DNA from: Asaia krungthepensis NRIC 0535
GTDB taxonomy: Bacteria > Pseudomonadota > Alphaproteobacteria > Acetobacterales > Acetobacteraceae
Assembly: GCF_025995175.1 (NCBI RefSeq)
Contig: NZ_BAPV01000007.1
Location: 1-46,449, forward strand
Length of the DNA: 46,449 bases
Direction: 5' to 3'
Under the pieces are notes generated by a model. That model had not been told where the DNA came from. It worked only from the letters and a program-made list of their open reading frames with translations, and did no database searches. Shown here piece after piece: positions 33,081 to 42,870 of this stretch. Both the position numbers and the translations under genes were made by a program. Each line of letters starts with the position of its first letter. Position 1 is the stretch's first letter.

Positions 33081-33108
33081 CGGGCCAAGTTTTCAGGCCC
33101 GTTTTCTT
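33081..33108 (+). terminator. rho-independent terminator of the orphan gene
   Basis: CGGGCC (33081-33086) and GGCCCG (33096-33101) form a 6-bp stem with a 9-base loop, followed by TTTTCTTC. It starts 10 bases past the stop of the 155-residue orphan gene and lies before the convergent cobQ end. Confidence 0.8.
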
Positions 33109-33125
33109 CGTTCCGGCTTTTGACG

Positions 33126-34661
33126 TCAGATCTTCCGGGCAATATCGAGCAATCGATCGACGGCAATATGGGATTCGAGGTGATCCGCCAGGGCATCGAG
33201 CGCGGACTCCACACGCTTTTTGTTGTCGAAAGGGGCCGAACCTGCCCCTAACCGGAACAGAAACGCGGCACGCCCTTCGGCCTTGTCGAAAAATCCATGC
33301 AGATAGCTGCCGCTTACCCGGCCATCCTGCGATTGCGCCCCTTCGGCTCGACCATCCTCCATCATGATCAGAGGCCGGGACAAGGCAGAACCGGTCGTCT
33401 CACCCGCATGGATCTCGTACCCACGCACATATCCACCATCGGGTAAAAGTTGCCCGGTGGTTTCACGGACGGTTTTTCCGGTTGTGATAACGGTATCGAG
33501 CTCAAGAAAACCCAGCCCTTCGCAGGCGATGCTGGGCCCTTCTATCCCGCAGGGATCGGCAATCGAGCGCCCGAGCATCTGGTACCCGCCGCAAAGACCA
33601 AGAATATGACCGCCGCGACGATGATGGGCCCTGAGATCGATGTCCCAGCCCTGCGCCCGCAGGAAAGCCAGATCGGCGATGGTCGATTTGGAACCGGGCA
33701 AGATCACCAGATCGCAGACGGGCAGCACCTCGCCCGCCGGAACATAGACGATCGAAAGGCCGGGCTCGGCGCGCAAGGCGTCGAGATCGTCGAAATTCGC
33801 AATCATGGGCATCAGGGGCACCGCCACACGGAGAATGCACTCGCCCTGTAGTCCATAAGGGGGACGATCGCCGGGTAATTCGCCGAACAGACCACGCCCG
33901 TGCATGGCATGGGCGAAGGAGGCGCAGCCTGAAGGCAGATCGCCCGTATCCTCGGACGGAAGTTCCTGCATACGGCTGAAATGAGGAACCAGCCCGCAAG
34001 GATCCCAGCCCGTTCTCTCGGTAATGAATTCCATCCCGCTCTCGAACAGGGTCGGGTCTCCCCTCATGCGATTGACGATGAAACCCCGTATCCGCGCCGC
34101 ATCCGCGGGCGGCAGCACGGTCTGCGTGCCGACAAGACTGGCGATGACCCCGCCGCGATCGATATCGCCAATCAGGATGACGGGACATGATGCCTGCTCG
34201 GCAAAGCCCATATTGGCGATATCGTTCTGACGCAGATTGACCTCCGAGGCCGACCCCGCGCCCTCCACAAGGACGATATCGGCCTCGGCCTGGAGCGTTC
34301 TGAAGCTCTCCATGACGGCTGGCATCAGCAGTGGCTTGACCTGCTGATAGGCCCGCGCCTGCCTCTGCCCCCATACCCTGCCCTGCACGATGATCTGCGA
34401 ACCCTGCTCGCTCTGTGGCTTGAGCAGAACCGGATTCATGTGAACGCTGGGGGCAACGCCGCAGGCCATGGCCTGCAGGGCCTGCGCCCGGCCGATCTCA
34501 CCGCCATCGGGGGTGACCGCGGCATTATTGGACATGTTCTGCGGCTTGAAGGGACGCACCCTCAACCCGCGCCGGGTCAGGGCACGGGCGAGACCAGCCA
34601 CCAGCACGGATTTACCGACATTCGAGCCCGTTCCCTGAAACATCAGGGCGGATGCGCTCAA
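33126..34661 (-). CDS. cobQ: cobyric acid synthase CobQ
   Basis: CobQ amidates adenosylcobyrinic acid a,c-diamide at four side chains, using glutamine and ATP. The 511-residue product starts with the P-loop-like [11 protein letters not shown] and has [24 protein letters not shown]. The C-terminal class I glutaminase has the nucleophile in [10 protein letters not shown] and the His in [10 protein letters not shown]. Its start overlaps the cobO stop by ATGA, so cobU-cobO-cobQ is one minus-strand unit. Confidence 0.95.
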   Translation of the reverse strand: MSASALMFQGTGSNVGKSVLVAGLARALTRRGLRVRPFKPQNMSNNAAVTPDGGEIGRAQALQAMACGVAPSVHMNPVLLKPQSEQGSQIIVQGRVWGQRQARAYQQVKPLLMPAVMESFRTLQAEADIVLVEGAGSASEVNLRQNDIANMGFAEQASCPVILIGDIDRGGVIASLVGTQTVLPPADAARIRGFIVNRMRGDPTLFESGMEFITERTGWDPCGLVPHFSRMQELPSEDTGDLPSGCASFAHAMHGRGLFGELPGDRPPYGLQGECILRVAVPLMPMIANFDDLDALRAEPGLSIVYVPAGEVLPVCDLVILPGSKSTIADLAFLRAQGWDIDLRAHHRRGGHILGLCGGYQMLGRSIADPCGIEGPSIACEGLGFLELDTVITTGKTVRETTGQLLPDGGYVRGYEIHAGETTGSALSRPLIMMEDGRAEGAQSQDGRVSGSYLHGFFDKAEGRAAFLFRLGAGSAPFDNKKRVESALDALADHLESHIAVDRLLDIARKI

Positions 34662-35260
34662 AACTCGAAGCCCTGCTGGGCTTTCACGCCGTCACGGAAA
34701 TGGTGCTTGACCAGGGTCATCTCGGTCACGAGGTCGGCAGCCTCGGTCAGCCAGACCGGGGCATTACGCCCGGTAATCACCACATGCTGGCCGGGCGGTC
34801 GGGCGGCCAGCCCGGGAAGTACAGTGGCTTCGTCCAGATAGCCGTAGCGCAGGGCGATATTGAGTTCATCGAGAACGACCAGCGCCACATCCTCGCGTGC
34901 GAGGGCAAGCCGTGCCTGTTCCCAGGCACGCTGGCAGGCTGCGATGTCGCGCGCCTTGTCCTGCGTCTCCCAGGTGAAGCCCTCGCCAAGCGCATGAAAC
35001 TGCGCAAGTTCGCCGAAACGCTCGAGCGCGCGTCGCTCCCCGGTATCCCATGCTCCCTTGATGAACTGCACCACCACGACCTTGCGCTCATAGCCCAGCA
35101 TACGCAGGGCCAGCCCGAAAGCCGCCGTCGATTTCCCCTTGCCGGGGCCCGTATGGACCGCAAGCAGACCTTTCTCGATGGTCTTCTCGGCGACCTCTCG
35201 ATCCTGAACCTCCTTGCGGCGGCGCATCTTCTCACGGTGTCGCTCGATATCTTCGCTCAT
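34658..35260 (-). CDS. cobO: cob(I)yrinic acid a,c-diamide adenosyltransferase CobO
   Basis: CobO (CobA/BtuR type) transfers the 5'-deoxyadenosyl group from ATP to cob(I)yrinic acid diamide, and also serves in salvage. The 200-residue product has the P-loop [28 protein letters not shown], and [19 protein letters not shown], all diagnostic. The ATG at 35260 fits the family; a GTG three codons earlier (35269) is possible. cobU ends only a few bases upstream, and the stop overlaps the cobQ start. Confidence 0.94.
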   Translation of the reverse strand: MSEDIERHREKMRRRKEVQDREVAEKTIEKGLLAVHTGPGKGKSTAAFGLALRMLGYERKVVVVQFIKGAWDTGERRALERFGELAQFHALGEGFTWETQDKARDIAACQRAWEQARLALAREDVALVVLDELNIALRYGYLDEATVLPGLAARPPGQHVVITGRNAPVWLTEAADLVTEMTLVKHHFRDGVKAQQGFEF

Positions 35261-35269
35261 CGGGATCAC

Positions 35270-35764
35270 TCACTTCATTTCGAGGGCACAACCCGCCGCA
35301 ACGAAAAGGACGCGACGGGCTGACCGGGCCAGAGTCTGATGCAAGAGCCCTGCCTCATCCCGGAAGCGCCTTGCAAGTGCATTCTCGGGTACGATACCAA
35401 GACCCACCTCATTGCCGACGAGCACGGTGAGAGCCTCACGCGCCGCGAGGACATCCAGCAACATGGTTGTCTCACGGACGATATCGCGTTCCTCCATCAG
35501 CAGGTTCGTCAACCAGAGCGTGAGGCAATCGATCAGAACCGGCCTGTCGCCCTGCAGGGCTGAAGCCAGGTCGAAAGGCGCCTCGACGGTCTCCCAGCCG
35601 GGTGAGCGGTCTGCCCTGTGCCGGTCTATACGGGTACGCATCTCATCATCCCAGGCGCGGCAGGTCGCGACATAGCGCCACGGGCCGGGGCACGCCATGA
35701 CCAGCGTCTCGGCATGATGGCTCTTGCCGGAGCGGGCGCCACCCAGCACCAGGATATGATTCAT
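35270..35764 (-). CDS. cobU: adenosylcobinamide kinase/guanylyltransferase CobU (CobP)
   Basis: A bifunctional enzyme that phosphorylates adenosylcobinamide and then links it to GMP. The 164-residue product starts with the P-loop LGGARSGKS, then TCRAWDDEMRTRIDRHRADRSPGWET, where the guanylylated histidine lies. Later comes VLIDCLTLWLTNLLM and GNEVGLGIVPENALARRFRDEAG. It is the first gene of the minus unit cobU-cobO-cobQ. It is divergent from cobT, with 48 bases between the starts. Confidence 0.94.
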   Translation of the reverse strand: MNHILVLGGARSGKSHHAETLVMACPGPWRYVATCRAWDDEMRTRIDRHRADRSPGWETVEAPFDLASALQGDRPVLIDCLTLWLTNLLMEERDIVRETTMLLDVLAAREALTVLVGNEVGLGIVPENALARRFRDEAGLLHQTLARSARRVLFVAAGCALEMK

Positions 35765-35812
35765 CGCGCGCTTCCCCTTGCAGAACCGCTTTTATCCCAA
35801 CAGAAAGGGCGC

Positions 35813-36835
35813 ATGTCACCTTTCCGCTCTATCGAGGCCCTGCAGACGGCCTGCCGGACATTGCCCGCGCCCGATGAATCGGCACGGGCGGCCATTGGCC
35901 TGCGCGAGGCCAGCCTGACGAAACCGGCTGGAAGCCTCGGCAGGCTTGAAAAACTCGTCGCCTGGTATGGCGCCTGGCGCGAGCCGTGTCTGGATCGGGT
36001 CGATATCTGTCTATTCGCCGGCAATCATGGCGTCCTTGAACAGGGTGTCTCTGCCTGGCCCGCCAGTGTCACGGCCGCCATGATCGAGAATTTCCGTCAG
36101 GGAGGGGCGGCCATCAACCAGCTGGCCCGCGAGGCACGAGCGGGCTTGCATGTCATCACCCTCGGTGACCTTGTTCCCAGCGCCGATCTGACGCGCGCGC
36201 CTGCTCTGACCCAGGAACAGTTTCTGGACGCGGTATCGACCGGATATCAGTCTGTACCCCCGATGACGGATCTTCTGGTTCTCGGCGAAATGGGGGTGGG
36301 CAACACGACGGCGGCGGCGGCGCTGGCCGCCGTGTTGTTCGGCGGGGATGGTGCAGCATGGGCCGGTAGGGGGGCCGGACTCGACGATGAGGGCATACAG
36401 CGCAAGATCGAGGCCATCGACAGGGCGTTGTCGCTGCACGGGCGAGACCACTCGCCTCTCGAGAGCGCCAGACGCTATGGAGGCTGGGAGCTCGCAGCGC
36501 TTCTGGGCGCCATGCTCGGCGCGCGCCACCAGCGTATTCCTGTTCTGCTTGACGGGTTTGTGGTGACTGCGGCGGTCGCCCCGCTGGCCCTGCTAGACCC
36601 TTCAGGGCTCGACCATGGCTATCTGGGCCATTGCTCGCAGGAGCGGGGGCATCGACAGCTTGCAGACCGCCTCGGCTTTGAGCCTCTCCTCGATCTGGAG
36701 TTGCGTCTGGGAGAGGGTTCGGGAGCGGCTTTGGCCGTCCCGCTTGTGCGCGCAGCCCTTGCCTGCCACAATGGGATGGCAAGTTTCGACGACATTGCCG
36801 TGAGTAATCAGAGTCATCACAAAATAACGACCTGA
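35813..36835 (+). CDS. cobT: nicotinate-nucleotide--dimethylbenzimidazole phosphoribosyltransferase CobT
   Basis: CobT activates dimethylbenzimidazole (the BluB product) to alpha-ribazole phosphate, using nicotinate mononucleotide. The 340-residue product has TKPAGSLGRLEKLVAWYG near the N-terminus, FAGNHGVLEQGVSAWP, GEMGVGNTTAAAAL and the catalytic block LRLGEGSGAALA near the end. AAAGGG lies just before the ATG at 35813; the frame is open further upstream inside cobU but unsupported. cobS starts directly after its stop codon. Confidence 0.95.
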   Translation: MSPFRSIEALQTACRTLPAPDESARAAIGLREASLTKPAGSLGRLEKLVAWYGAWREPCLDRVDICLFAGNHGVLEQGVSAWPASVTAAMIENFRQGGAAINQLAREARAGLHVITLGDLVPSADLTRAPALTQEQFLDAVSTGYQSVPPMTDLLVLGEMGVGNTTAAAALAAVLFGGDGAAWAGRGAGLDDEGIQRKIEAIDRALSLHGRDHSPLESARRYGGWELAALLGAMLGARHQRIPVLLDGFVVTAAVAPLALLDPSGLDHGYLGHCSQERGHRQLADRLGFEPLLDLELRLGEGSGAALAVPLVRAALACHNGMASFDDIAVSNQSHHKITT

Positions 36836-37609
36836 ATGACTATCCTACGCGCAGATTTCGCTGCGGGTCTCAGCCTGCTGACACGCCTGCCGACCGCATG
36901 GCTGTATGACCCCCGCAGCCCGATCGAACTGACCCGGTCGAGCTGGTGCTGGCCACTTCTTGGCGGGGGTATTGGGGCCGCAACCGGCAGCATGATGGTG
37001 CTGTGCATCTGGCTGGGTATGCCTGCGATCGTGGCGACTGGCTGGGCCATCGTTCTTCAGCTTTTTCTGACCGGTGCCCTGCATGAAGACGGGTTTGCTG
37101 ACACAATCGACGGTTTTTTCGGCGGGCGCACAGCCGAACGGCGTCTCGAGATCATGCGTGACAGCCGTATCGGCAGTTATGGCGGGCTTGCGCTCAGTGT
37201 GGTGATGCTGCTGCGCGCGGGAACCATGACAACCCTTGCGGCCCAGCCCCTCCATATTGTCTCCATACTCGCGACTGCTGGCGCGTTTTCACGTCTTTCG
37301 CTCATGCTGCCGCTTCTGTGGCTTCGCCCGGCCCGAGCCGATGGGCTGGCCCATGAACTGCGTCACCTGCCTGCGCGCTGTTTGCTGGTTGCCATTTTCT
37401 TTACCGCCCTGATCGCAAGCTCGCTGTCCTTGCTGGGGGCGCTGTCACTCTTTCTCGCGGCCTGTCTAGCCACGCTGGGGCTATGCAGCGTGGCTTATCG
37501 CCTCGTAGGAGGCTACACGGGCGACGTGCTGGGCGCCACGGCAATCATCACGGAGCTGGTCGTCCTGACAGGCGCCAGCCTGCATGGTTTCGACAAACTG
37601 CCTTTCTAG
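36836..37609 (+). CDS. cobS: adenosylcobinamide-GDP ribazoletransferase CobS
   Basis: CobS is a polytopic membrane enzyme that joins adenosylcobinamide-GDP to alpha-ribazole, the last assembly step. The 257-residue product has the family motif GALHEDGFADTIDGFFGG, DSRIGSYGGLAL, and FSRLSLMLPLLWLRPARADG, with several hydrophobic helices. Its ATG abuts the cobT stop codon (TGAATG), so the two are translationally linked. A GGCCTG/CAGGCC palindrome lies about 50 bases downstream without a T-run. Confidence 0.94.
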   Translation: MTILRADFAAGLSLLTRLPTAWLYDPRSPIELTRSSWCWPLLGGGIGAATGSMMVLCIWLGMPAIVATGWAIVLQLFLTGALHEDGFADTIDGFFGGRTAERRLEIMRDSRIGSYGGLALSVVMLLRAGTMTTLAAQPLHIVSILATAGAFSRLSLMLPLLWLRPARADGLAHELRHLPARCLLVAIFFTALIASSLSLLGALSLFLAACLATLGLCSVAYRLVGGYTGDVLGATAIITELVVLTGASLHGFDKLPF

Positions 37610-37717
37610 GCGCTGTCCGACTCACAGGGGCACGTATTGAGTATGAGCAAAGCTACGGCCTGACAGGCCGAGGCCAGCAGACCGCGCAACGCCGAAAAGC
37701 GCTTTGCCCCTGAAGAT

Positions 37718-38263
37718 TTATTGCAGCACGGCACAGGCGATGCGTGCTCCGGCGCCTCCAATCGGCTGCGTCTTGTAGTCATCAGGGCTGGCGTGGATCA
37801 CAAGGGCAGAACCATCTGCATCGCGAAGCGCAGGACGACCCTCTGCACCCTGGACTGAGACAAGGGTGGAGTAGAATTCGACCGTCGCACTGCCATCGCT
37901 AGCAACGTACAGGTTGGGCAGATCTCCGGCATCAGTGGCGTTGGGCGAAAGCAACCCGTGCACGACCGGCATCACCGCATGCACATGTCCCCCGGCGCTG
38001 GTGAATTTGGGCGGGGTGCAGCTTCCTTTCTCGTGAAAATGAATGCCATGCCATCCGGGTGCAAGCCCCTCGGCAACCACGCGAAGCAGTACTCCCTTCG
38101 GGGCTTCGGTCACGGTCACGGTGCCATGCGACTTGCCGTCTGCGCCGAGCAGGGACCCGGTTAGGGTATCCGCCATGCTCTCGGCCGCCTGGGCCTGGGA
38201 CAGGCCGATTATTGTGCCCGAAAGTAGAAGAACGGAGAGAGTTTTGTGCAGGACAGCGCGCAT
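37718..38263 (-). CDS. sodC: periplasmic Cu/Zn superoxide dismutase SodC
   Basis: A 181-residue copper/zinc superoxide dismutase. A signal peptide of about 27 residues ends at AQA|AE, so it acts in the periplasm. Copper/zinc ligands are in GIHFHEKGSC, SAGGHVHAVMPVVHG and DAGDLPNLYV, and the end has LVIHASPDDYKTQPIGGAGARIACAV with the last Cu-ligand histidine and the disulfide cysteine. GAGG lies 9 bases before the ATG at 38263; the longer frame upstream is not supported. It removes superoxide next to respiratory and oxidase enzymes. Confidence 0.93.
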   Translation of the reverse strand: MRAVLHKTLSVLLLSGTIIGLSQAQAAESMADTLTGSLLGADGKSHGTVTVTEAPKGVLLRVVAEGLAPGWHGIHFHEKGSCTPPKFTSAGGHVHAVMPVVHGLLSPNATDAGDLPNLYVASDGSATVEFYSTLVSVQGAEGRPALRDADGSALVIHASPDDYKTQPIGGAGARIACAVLQ

Positions 38264-38520
38264 GGAAAGAACCTCAAGTAGAGAGAAAACGTCGCAGGAA
38301 AGCCGAAGCGCAGAACGAAGGACGAGGACAGAGAGCGATTCCTCATAGAAAAAGCCAGTTCTGTTCGCCAACGTGATGAGATTGCATGAGTTGCGAGCGC
38401 CTCGCAACGCTCTGTTGCGCAGGGCGTGGCCCCCGCGAGTCCCCTTCGCCATTGCTGGAAAACAGAGACGGCGTACCATCGTGCAGGCTACGCTCTGCTC
38501 CCCATGCAGGAAAAAGTCCC

Positions 38521-38760
38521 ATGCTCGAACTCCGACCGAATTGCGAATGCTGTGATACCGACCTCCCACCCGAGTCAGACCACGCCTGGATCTGTTCTTT
38601 CGAATGCACATTTTGTCAGGACTGTGCCGAGACAAGGCTCGGGGGCGTCTGCCCGAATTGTGGCGGCGGTCTTGTACTGCGCCCAATCAGGCCCGCAGCC
38701 TGTCTGGTGACGAGGCCGGCATCAACACGGCGGATCACGCGCGATCATCCTTGCCCATGA
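38521..38760 (+). CDS. DUF1272 zinc-binding small protein
   Basis: A 79-residue protein of DUF1272. It starts with MLELRPNCECCDTDLPP, and then FECTFCQDCAETRLGGVCPNCGGGLVLRPIRPA. Cysteine pairs CECC, CTFC, CQDC and CPNC make a cysteine-rich zinc-finger-like fold. An AGGAAAAAG lies upstream of the ATG. The family is small and uncharacterised. It sits between sodC and the catalase-like gene. Confidence 0.85.
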   Translation: MLELRPNCECCDTDLPPESDHAWICSFECTFCQDCAETRLGGVCPNCGGGLVLRPIRPAACLVTRPASTRRITRDHPCP

Positions 38761-38906
38761 GAGGGCAAGGAATAATGCATGTTCATTCTTAAACCGGAAT
38801 TTTATACGCGCGCCCTAGCGCTCCGGAGTAGCATGGAGGGTGTCAGGCTGAATATCGGGCGGCGGCATTGTGCTGACCGGCGATCAGGCACCAGGGCCCA
38901 TGTGAC

Positions 38907-39992
38907 ATGCCTCAGAAATTGCCGCATTCTTCAGGGCGGGTCCTACGCTGGCTGGGTGTTGCCTCCCTGCCGTGCCTGCTCGCCGCAGGATTTGCCGTAT
39001 CAGGAGGTTGGCTGAGCCCCCATCGCGTCACACAGAATACCCTGATCGCGGCGCTGCAGGGCGTCGATGGGAAACATCCTGGCTTCAGGCGCAACCATGC
39101 CAAGGGCGTGTGCGTGACCGGATGGTTCGAGGGTAACGGCACGGCAAGCGCCCTTTCCACTTCCTCTTTCCTCGAAGCCCGTCGTGTGCCGGTGATCGGA
39201 CGTTTCGCCCTGGCGGGCGGCATGCCCTATCAGGGCGATGCCCCGGGTAAGGTGAGAAGCCTGGGCCTCAGTCTGAGGGGAGCTGACGGTCAGGAGTGGC
39301 GCATGGGGATTAACGATATCCCGGTGTTTCCTGTCAGGACCCCGGAAGAATTTCAGGCGCTTCAGCTTGCCGTTCGCCCCAACCCTGCAACCGGCAAACC
39401 CGACCCTGCGCAGGTTCAGGCGTTTCGTGCAGCTCATCCTTGGCTCGCCTCTGCCGGTGCGGCACTGGCAAAGCGACCAATTACCTCAGGCTTCGAAAAC
39501 GACACCTATCGCAGTCTCGACAGCTTCCTGCTCCAAGACGCCAAGGGTCATGTGACGGCGGTTCGCTACGCTATGGTGCCAGAAGAAACCGATGTGACGA
39601 TCCCTGCCCTTTCGGGGGAAAACGCCTTGTTCGAGAGACTGGCAAACGCCATTGCCGCTCACCCCCTGCGCTGGACGTTGGTTTTTACCGTGGCCGGGCC
39701 GGGTGATGTGATCGACGACCCAAGCCGTGAATGGTCCGGGCAGGATCGTCAGATCGAGGGAGGGATCCTGACCATCGACAGGATCGAGAGCGAGGAAACC
39801 GGGAGCTGCACCGGGATTACCTATGACCCCCTGATATTGCCGCCGGGGGTCAGTGCCTCAGGCGATCCGGTGCTCCAGGCGCGCTCAGCAGCCTATATGC
39901 GCTCTTTCGCCGAACGCTCGCGCGAACCCCGCCCCGTTCCCGCAGTCACGCCTGCCACGCTCGAAACGAAAAGCCAGGACAAAGCATCATGA
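38907..39992 (+). CDS. catalase-like haem protein (SrpA family), membrane-anchored
   Basis: A 361-residue catalase-fold protein of the small SrpA type. A hydrophobic N-terminal helix (about 14-33) puts the enzyme in the periplasm. Catalase features are HPGFRRNHAKGVCVTGWFEG (distal haem His region), IPVFPVRTPEEF and, near the end, ARSAAYMRSFAERSREP with the proximal haem Tyr. Such proteins may act as peroxidases rather than true catalases. The stop overlaps the cytochrome b561 start by ATGA, a common pairing that suggests electron supply from quinol. Confidence 0.88.
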   Translation: MPQKLPHSSGRVLRWLGVASLPCLLAAGFAVSGGWLSPHRVTQNTLIAALQGVDGKHPGFRRNHAKGVCVTGWFEGNGTASALSTSSFLEARRVPVIGRFALAGGMPYQGDAPGKVRSLGLSLRGADGQEWRMGINDIPVFPVRTPEEFQALQLAVRPNPATGKPDPAQVQAFRAAHPWLASAGAALAKRPITSGFENDTYRSLDSFLLQDAKGHVTAVRYAMVPEETDVTIPALSGENALFERLANAIAAHPLRWTLVFTVAGPGDVIDDPSREWSGQDRQIEGGILTIDRIESEETGSCTGITYDPLILPPGVSASGDPVLQARSAAYMRSFAERSREPRPVPAVTPATLETKSQDKAS

Positions 39993-40540
39993 GCCGTCCG
40001 GATGTTTTCTCGGGCCCCTCGCGCCTGCTTCACTGGCTCATGGTCGTGCTGATCCTGACGATGCTGTTCGTCGGTGTCTTTATGGCGTCCGGCGCCGGGC
40101 CGCACTACCACATGCTGGTATCGTTCCATCGCCCGCTCGGTATCGCGATCCTGCTGCTGGCCATCGTCAGGCTTATCAACCGCCGATTCAATCCGCCTCC
40201 CGCGCTGCCAGCCGATCTCCCTCGTGTCATGAGTCTTGTCGCAAAGGCCTCACACTGGGCACTCTACGTCCTGATGATCACCCTGCCTCTGGTAGGCTGG
40301 GCCATGCTCTCGGCGGGCGGCTACCCGATTCCCCTTTGGGGACAGAGCCTGCTCCTGCCTCCCATCCTGCCACATGATGCGACTGTCTGGGGCTGGCTGC
40401 GCCTGACCCACACTGTGCTCGCCTTTGGCTTGTTCGGGCTCATCATGGCCCATGCGGGAGCGGCGCTGTTCCATTTCCTGATCCGGGGCGACAGGGTTAT
40501 GCAGAGCATGACAGGAATGCCTTCCGACCCGGCAGAGTAG
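39989..40540 (+). CDS. cytochrome b561
   Basis: A 183-residue dihaem membrane cytochrome of the bacterial b561 family. Four helices with haem-ligand histidines: LLHWLMVVLILTMLF, SFHRPLGIAILLLAIV, ASHWALYVLMITLPLVGW and LTHTVLAFGLFGLIMAHAGAALFHF. It starts inside the last codons of the catalase-like gene. In such pairs the cytochrome is thought to pass quinol electrons to the periplasmic haem enzyme. Confidence 0.93.
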   Translation: MSRPDVFSGPSRLLHWLMVVLILTMLFVGVFMASGAGPHYHMLVSFHRPLGIAILLLAIVRLINRRFNPPPALPADLPRVMSLVAKASHWALYVLMITLPLVGWAMLSAGGYPIPLWGQSLLLPPILPHDATVWGWLRLTHTVLAFGLFGLIMAHAGAALFHFLIRGDRVMQSMTGMPSDPAE

Positions 40541-41068
40541 TGACCTGCCCGCTCCGAAACGGGACTGAGACAAATCCCACATTGCCGTTCAACGTATCCT
40601 CAGGAGATGGCAATCCCCTCGGCAAACCGGGGTCTTATATGTGCCATACAATCATTGGGGTCTCGTTCTCACCCTCTTGAGATGGGGCAGCCAGAGAAAG
40701 CGAAAACCAGAGGAGGCGGACCGGACTGGATCATGGACCCTGTATGTCTGCCCGGGGAGCTCCTCCGAGATCGCACGTACCATCTGTCTGACCCCACAAA
40801 AGAGTCGGCCCCGCACTTGGGATGAGAAGGCGTTGAACGATGGGATAGATGCTCCCGGGCTGCCTGGCGTCGCTCAGCCCGATTCTCTATACGCGACAAA
40901 GCTTCGACCTCTGACGAACGCGCGAGGGACCGCCACTGGGTCAGTCAAATCAGACCGCCTCGCCCGCCGTATACTGATGCAGATCCGCGCCCTGATGACC
41001 TGATATTGGCGACATGACGTCTTGCAGCTTGGATAGCGCGGCGTGACCTAAGCGGACCATCCCCCTTG
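40541..41068. other. gene-free stretch after cytochrome b561
   Basis: About 530 bases. The longest open frame (40641-41003, 120 codons, plus) gives no familiar protein, lacks a ribosome site, and shows weak codon structure. No RNA gene or repeat is recognised. Confidence 0.4.
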
Positions 41069-41092
41069 AAAAAAGCGGCCCTGGGGCCGCTT
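41069..41092 (-). terminator. rho-independent terminator
   Basis: On the minus strand AAGCGGCCC pairs with GGGCCGCTT, with a very small apex, and is followed by a run of six T. It lies about 90 bases beyond the stop of the small exported protein at 41183 and terminates its transcript. Confidence 0.85.
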
Positions 41093-41182
41093 CCATCAGA
41101 ACAAACCGTGGGCTCATCGGAGACCCGCTTGTCCGAGGCTCATCGAGGCAGCCTGTCAGCCGCCCCGAGGGCTCTTTTCGCC

Positions 41183-41650
41183 TCAGTCCACCAGCTGGAA
41201 AGACAGACCCTGACCGCCCGCGGCCAGATGGGCGCCGCGCGTTGCTGTGGTGATCTTGATCTTCACACCATTGCTGTTGCTCAGAATTGCGCCACCGATG
41301 CCGCGATCCAGCGTGGCGTCGCCATTGAGCGCACCGTAACCACCGTCGAAATCATGCAGGTTCTTCAGGTTGTAGACAACGCCCGTAGCCTCGATCTTCG
41401 AGAAGCCAACTGCAGCGATATTGCCACCCGAAATCTTGAAGCGATAAGTCTTGTGCCCGAAGGTCAGGGTGCCCTGCCCCCAAGTATACCCGATGCCGAC
41501 ATCGGCAGATTTTGCCATCATCGTGATATGGCCGACCGGTGTTCCAAGAGCGTCAGGAGCCTTTGGATCGGCATGCGCTACCGGCATGATGGCCAGCGCC
41601 GCAGCTGCGAAGGTGGAAGCGGCAAGGGCACGGCGGGTGAATGAGCGCAT
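41183..41650 (-). CDS. small exported beta-rich protein
   Basis: A 155-residue protein with a clear signal peptide (RSFTRRALAASTFAAAALAIMPVAHA, cleavage before DP). The mature part alternates Gly and hydrophobic residues: VGIGYTWGQGTLTFGHKTYRFKI, VVYNLKNLHDFDGGYGAL, ATLDRGIGGAILSNSNGVKI. This pattern occurs in widespread small periplasmic proteins of Proteobacteria without an agreed function; I recall a resemblance to EipA/DUF1134-like proteins but cannot confirm it. GAGAGG lies about 11 bases before the ATG. It is a single-gene unit with its own terminator. Confidence 0.75.
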   Translation of the reverse strand: MRSFTRRALAASTFAAAALAIMPVAHADPKAPDALGTPVGHITMMAKSADVGIGYTWGQGTLTFGHKTYRFKISGGNIAAVGFSKIEATGVVYNLKNLHDFDGGYGALNGDATLDRGIGGAILSNSNGVKIKITTATRGAHLAAGGQGLSFQLVD

Positions 41651-42870
41651 TGTTCTTGTTCCTCTCAGAAAGGGAATGCGTTGCGTGGCGTTAACTCGCT
41701 GCTCTCCGGTTCGTTCCCGTCATGAAGCATGATCGCGAGGCGTTGACTGACAACCGTGCCATGTGCGCAGGGACGGAGCCATGAAATCCGGCTCTATCTA
41801 ATTAAGAGCATGACGACACTCACTGGCCTCGATATTTTCTTGTCATGCTGGCTCAGACACGATGCCGGACCTTCGATCTGTCGATTTGTCCCTGCTTGCG
41901 CGCGTCATGGCGCCACCATCGCCCTCCGATCCGGGACCCTGCATGTGGCCGATGCCAGCATCGATTTCCCATACAGTGCCGCGGTGGCCTTGGGCCCCTC
42001 TACGGCAACCGGACAGCGATCGAAGAAAAGCGGCCAGAATCGCGGGGACGCTCCTACACGGATCATCGCCGGAAAAGCCGATTTCACCCATTATTCTGCC
42101 AGCGCAGCCATCCATAACAGAGCGGCCCGAAGCCCATCACGATTGCGTCATATCTGAGCGCATGACTAGCGCATGAGGCTGGATATCGCGCGCGGTCGTC
42201 AGTCGCTCAGACAGGCTAACGGAGGGCTGGATGATAGCGATAAGGACAGAGAAGCTGATGTCGGTCATGTCCTTTCGCCGCACTATTGCTCGACCGCGGT
42301 GGCACGAATCTTGCCCACCTCGCATTGCCTCTCATGTTCGGTGGCCGCATTTTGCACCGGGGTCCTGCCATCGATCCGGTGGACATACCGGAAGTCGATC
42401 CTGACCGTTTTCAAACAACATAGCGATCCCTTGATTCCCCGACGGCTGCGTCACGGTAGACTGTCGCGATAGAGTTTGGGGTTGTCAGGCCAAGCCAGGC
42501 CGAGCTTGGTAGCCAGCCCTCCCCTTGGAGCATCTACCGCCTCTCCGCTCCGGCACGTCCTATGGGCACCTCGCCATGACCGCGCCCATGAACCGGGAAC
42601 GTGTCAGTAAATCTCACCCCGCTCCTGATCGCCTTGTGAAGGGGCCTGATCACCGCACTATCTTCAGGGCCGCTTCACAGTCATCCACGCATTCCCGAAG
42701 CCCTCAGCTTGATACGGGGGACTGATTTCCCGCTCCGCCGGATTGTCATCGTGTCGGTCGTCATCGGCATGGTCCTTTGTCAGGTACGTCACATCCTGTT
42801 TCACACGACACGACCGGACATTCGATGCGTCTCTTGCGCCCGCCCCGGCGAGCGGGCATCACCCAATGCC
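41651..42870. other. long stretch without a recognisable gene
   Basis: About 1.2 kb, unusually long for such a dense genome. The plus-strand frame 41756-42157 (133 codons) has GC-rich third positions from about 41900 to 42100 (GATIALRSGTLHVADASIDF), so it may be a small gene or the remains of one. No family is recognised and the ribosome site is poor. The part from 42180 to 42700 shows no coding pattern, terminator or RNA that I can name. The promoter of the polymerase gene should be near its end. Confidence 0.45.

Noticed and set aside
37656-37670. CGGCCTG/CAGGCCG palindrome after cobS as terminator
   Set aside because: No T-run follows on either strand and the apex is too tight; left unassigned.
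28472-37717. Cobalamin riboswitch in the cob cluster
   Set aside because: I looked before cobC/cobD, cobU/cobT and bluB for a B12-box and the surrounding conserved stems and found none; the short gaps leave no room for one.
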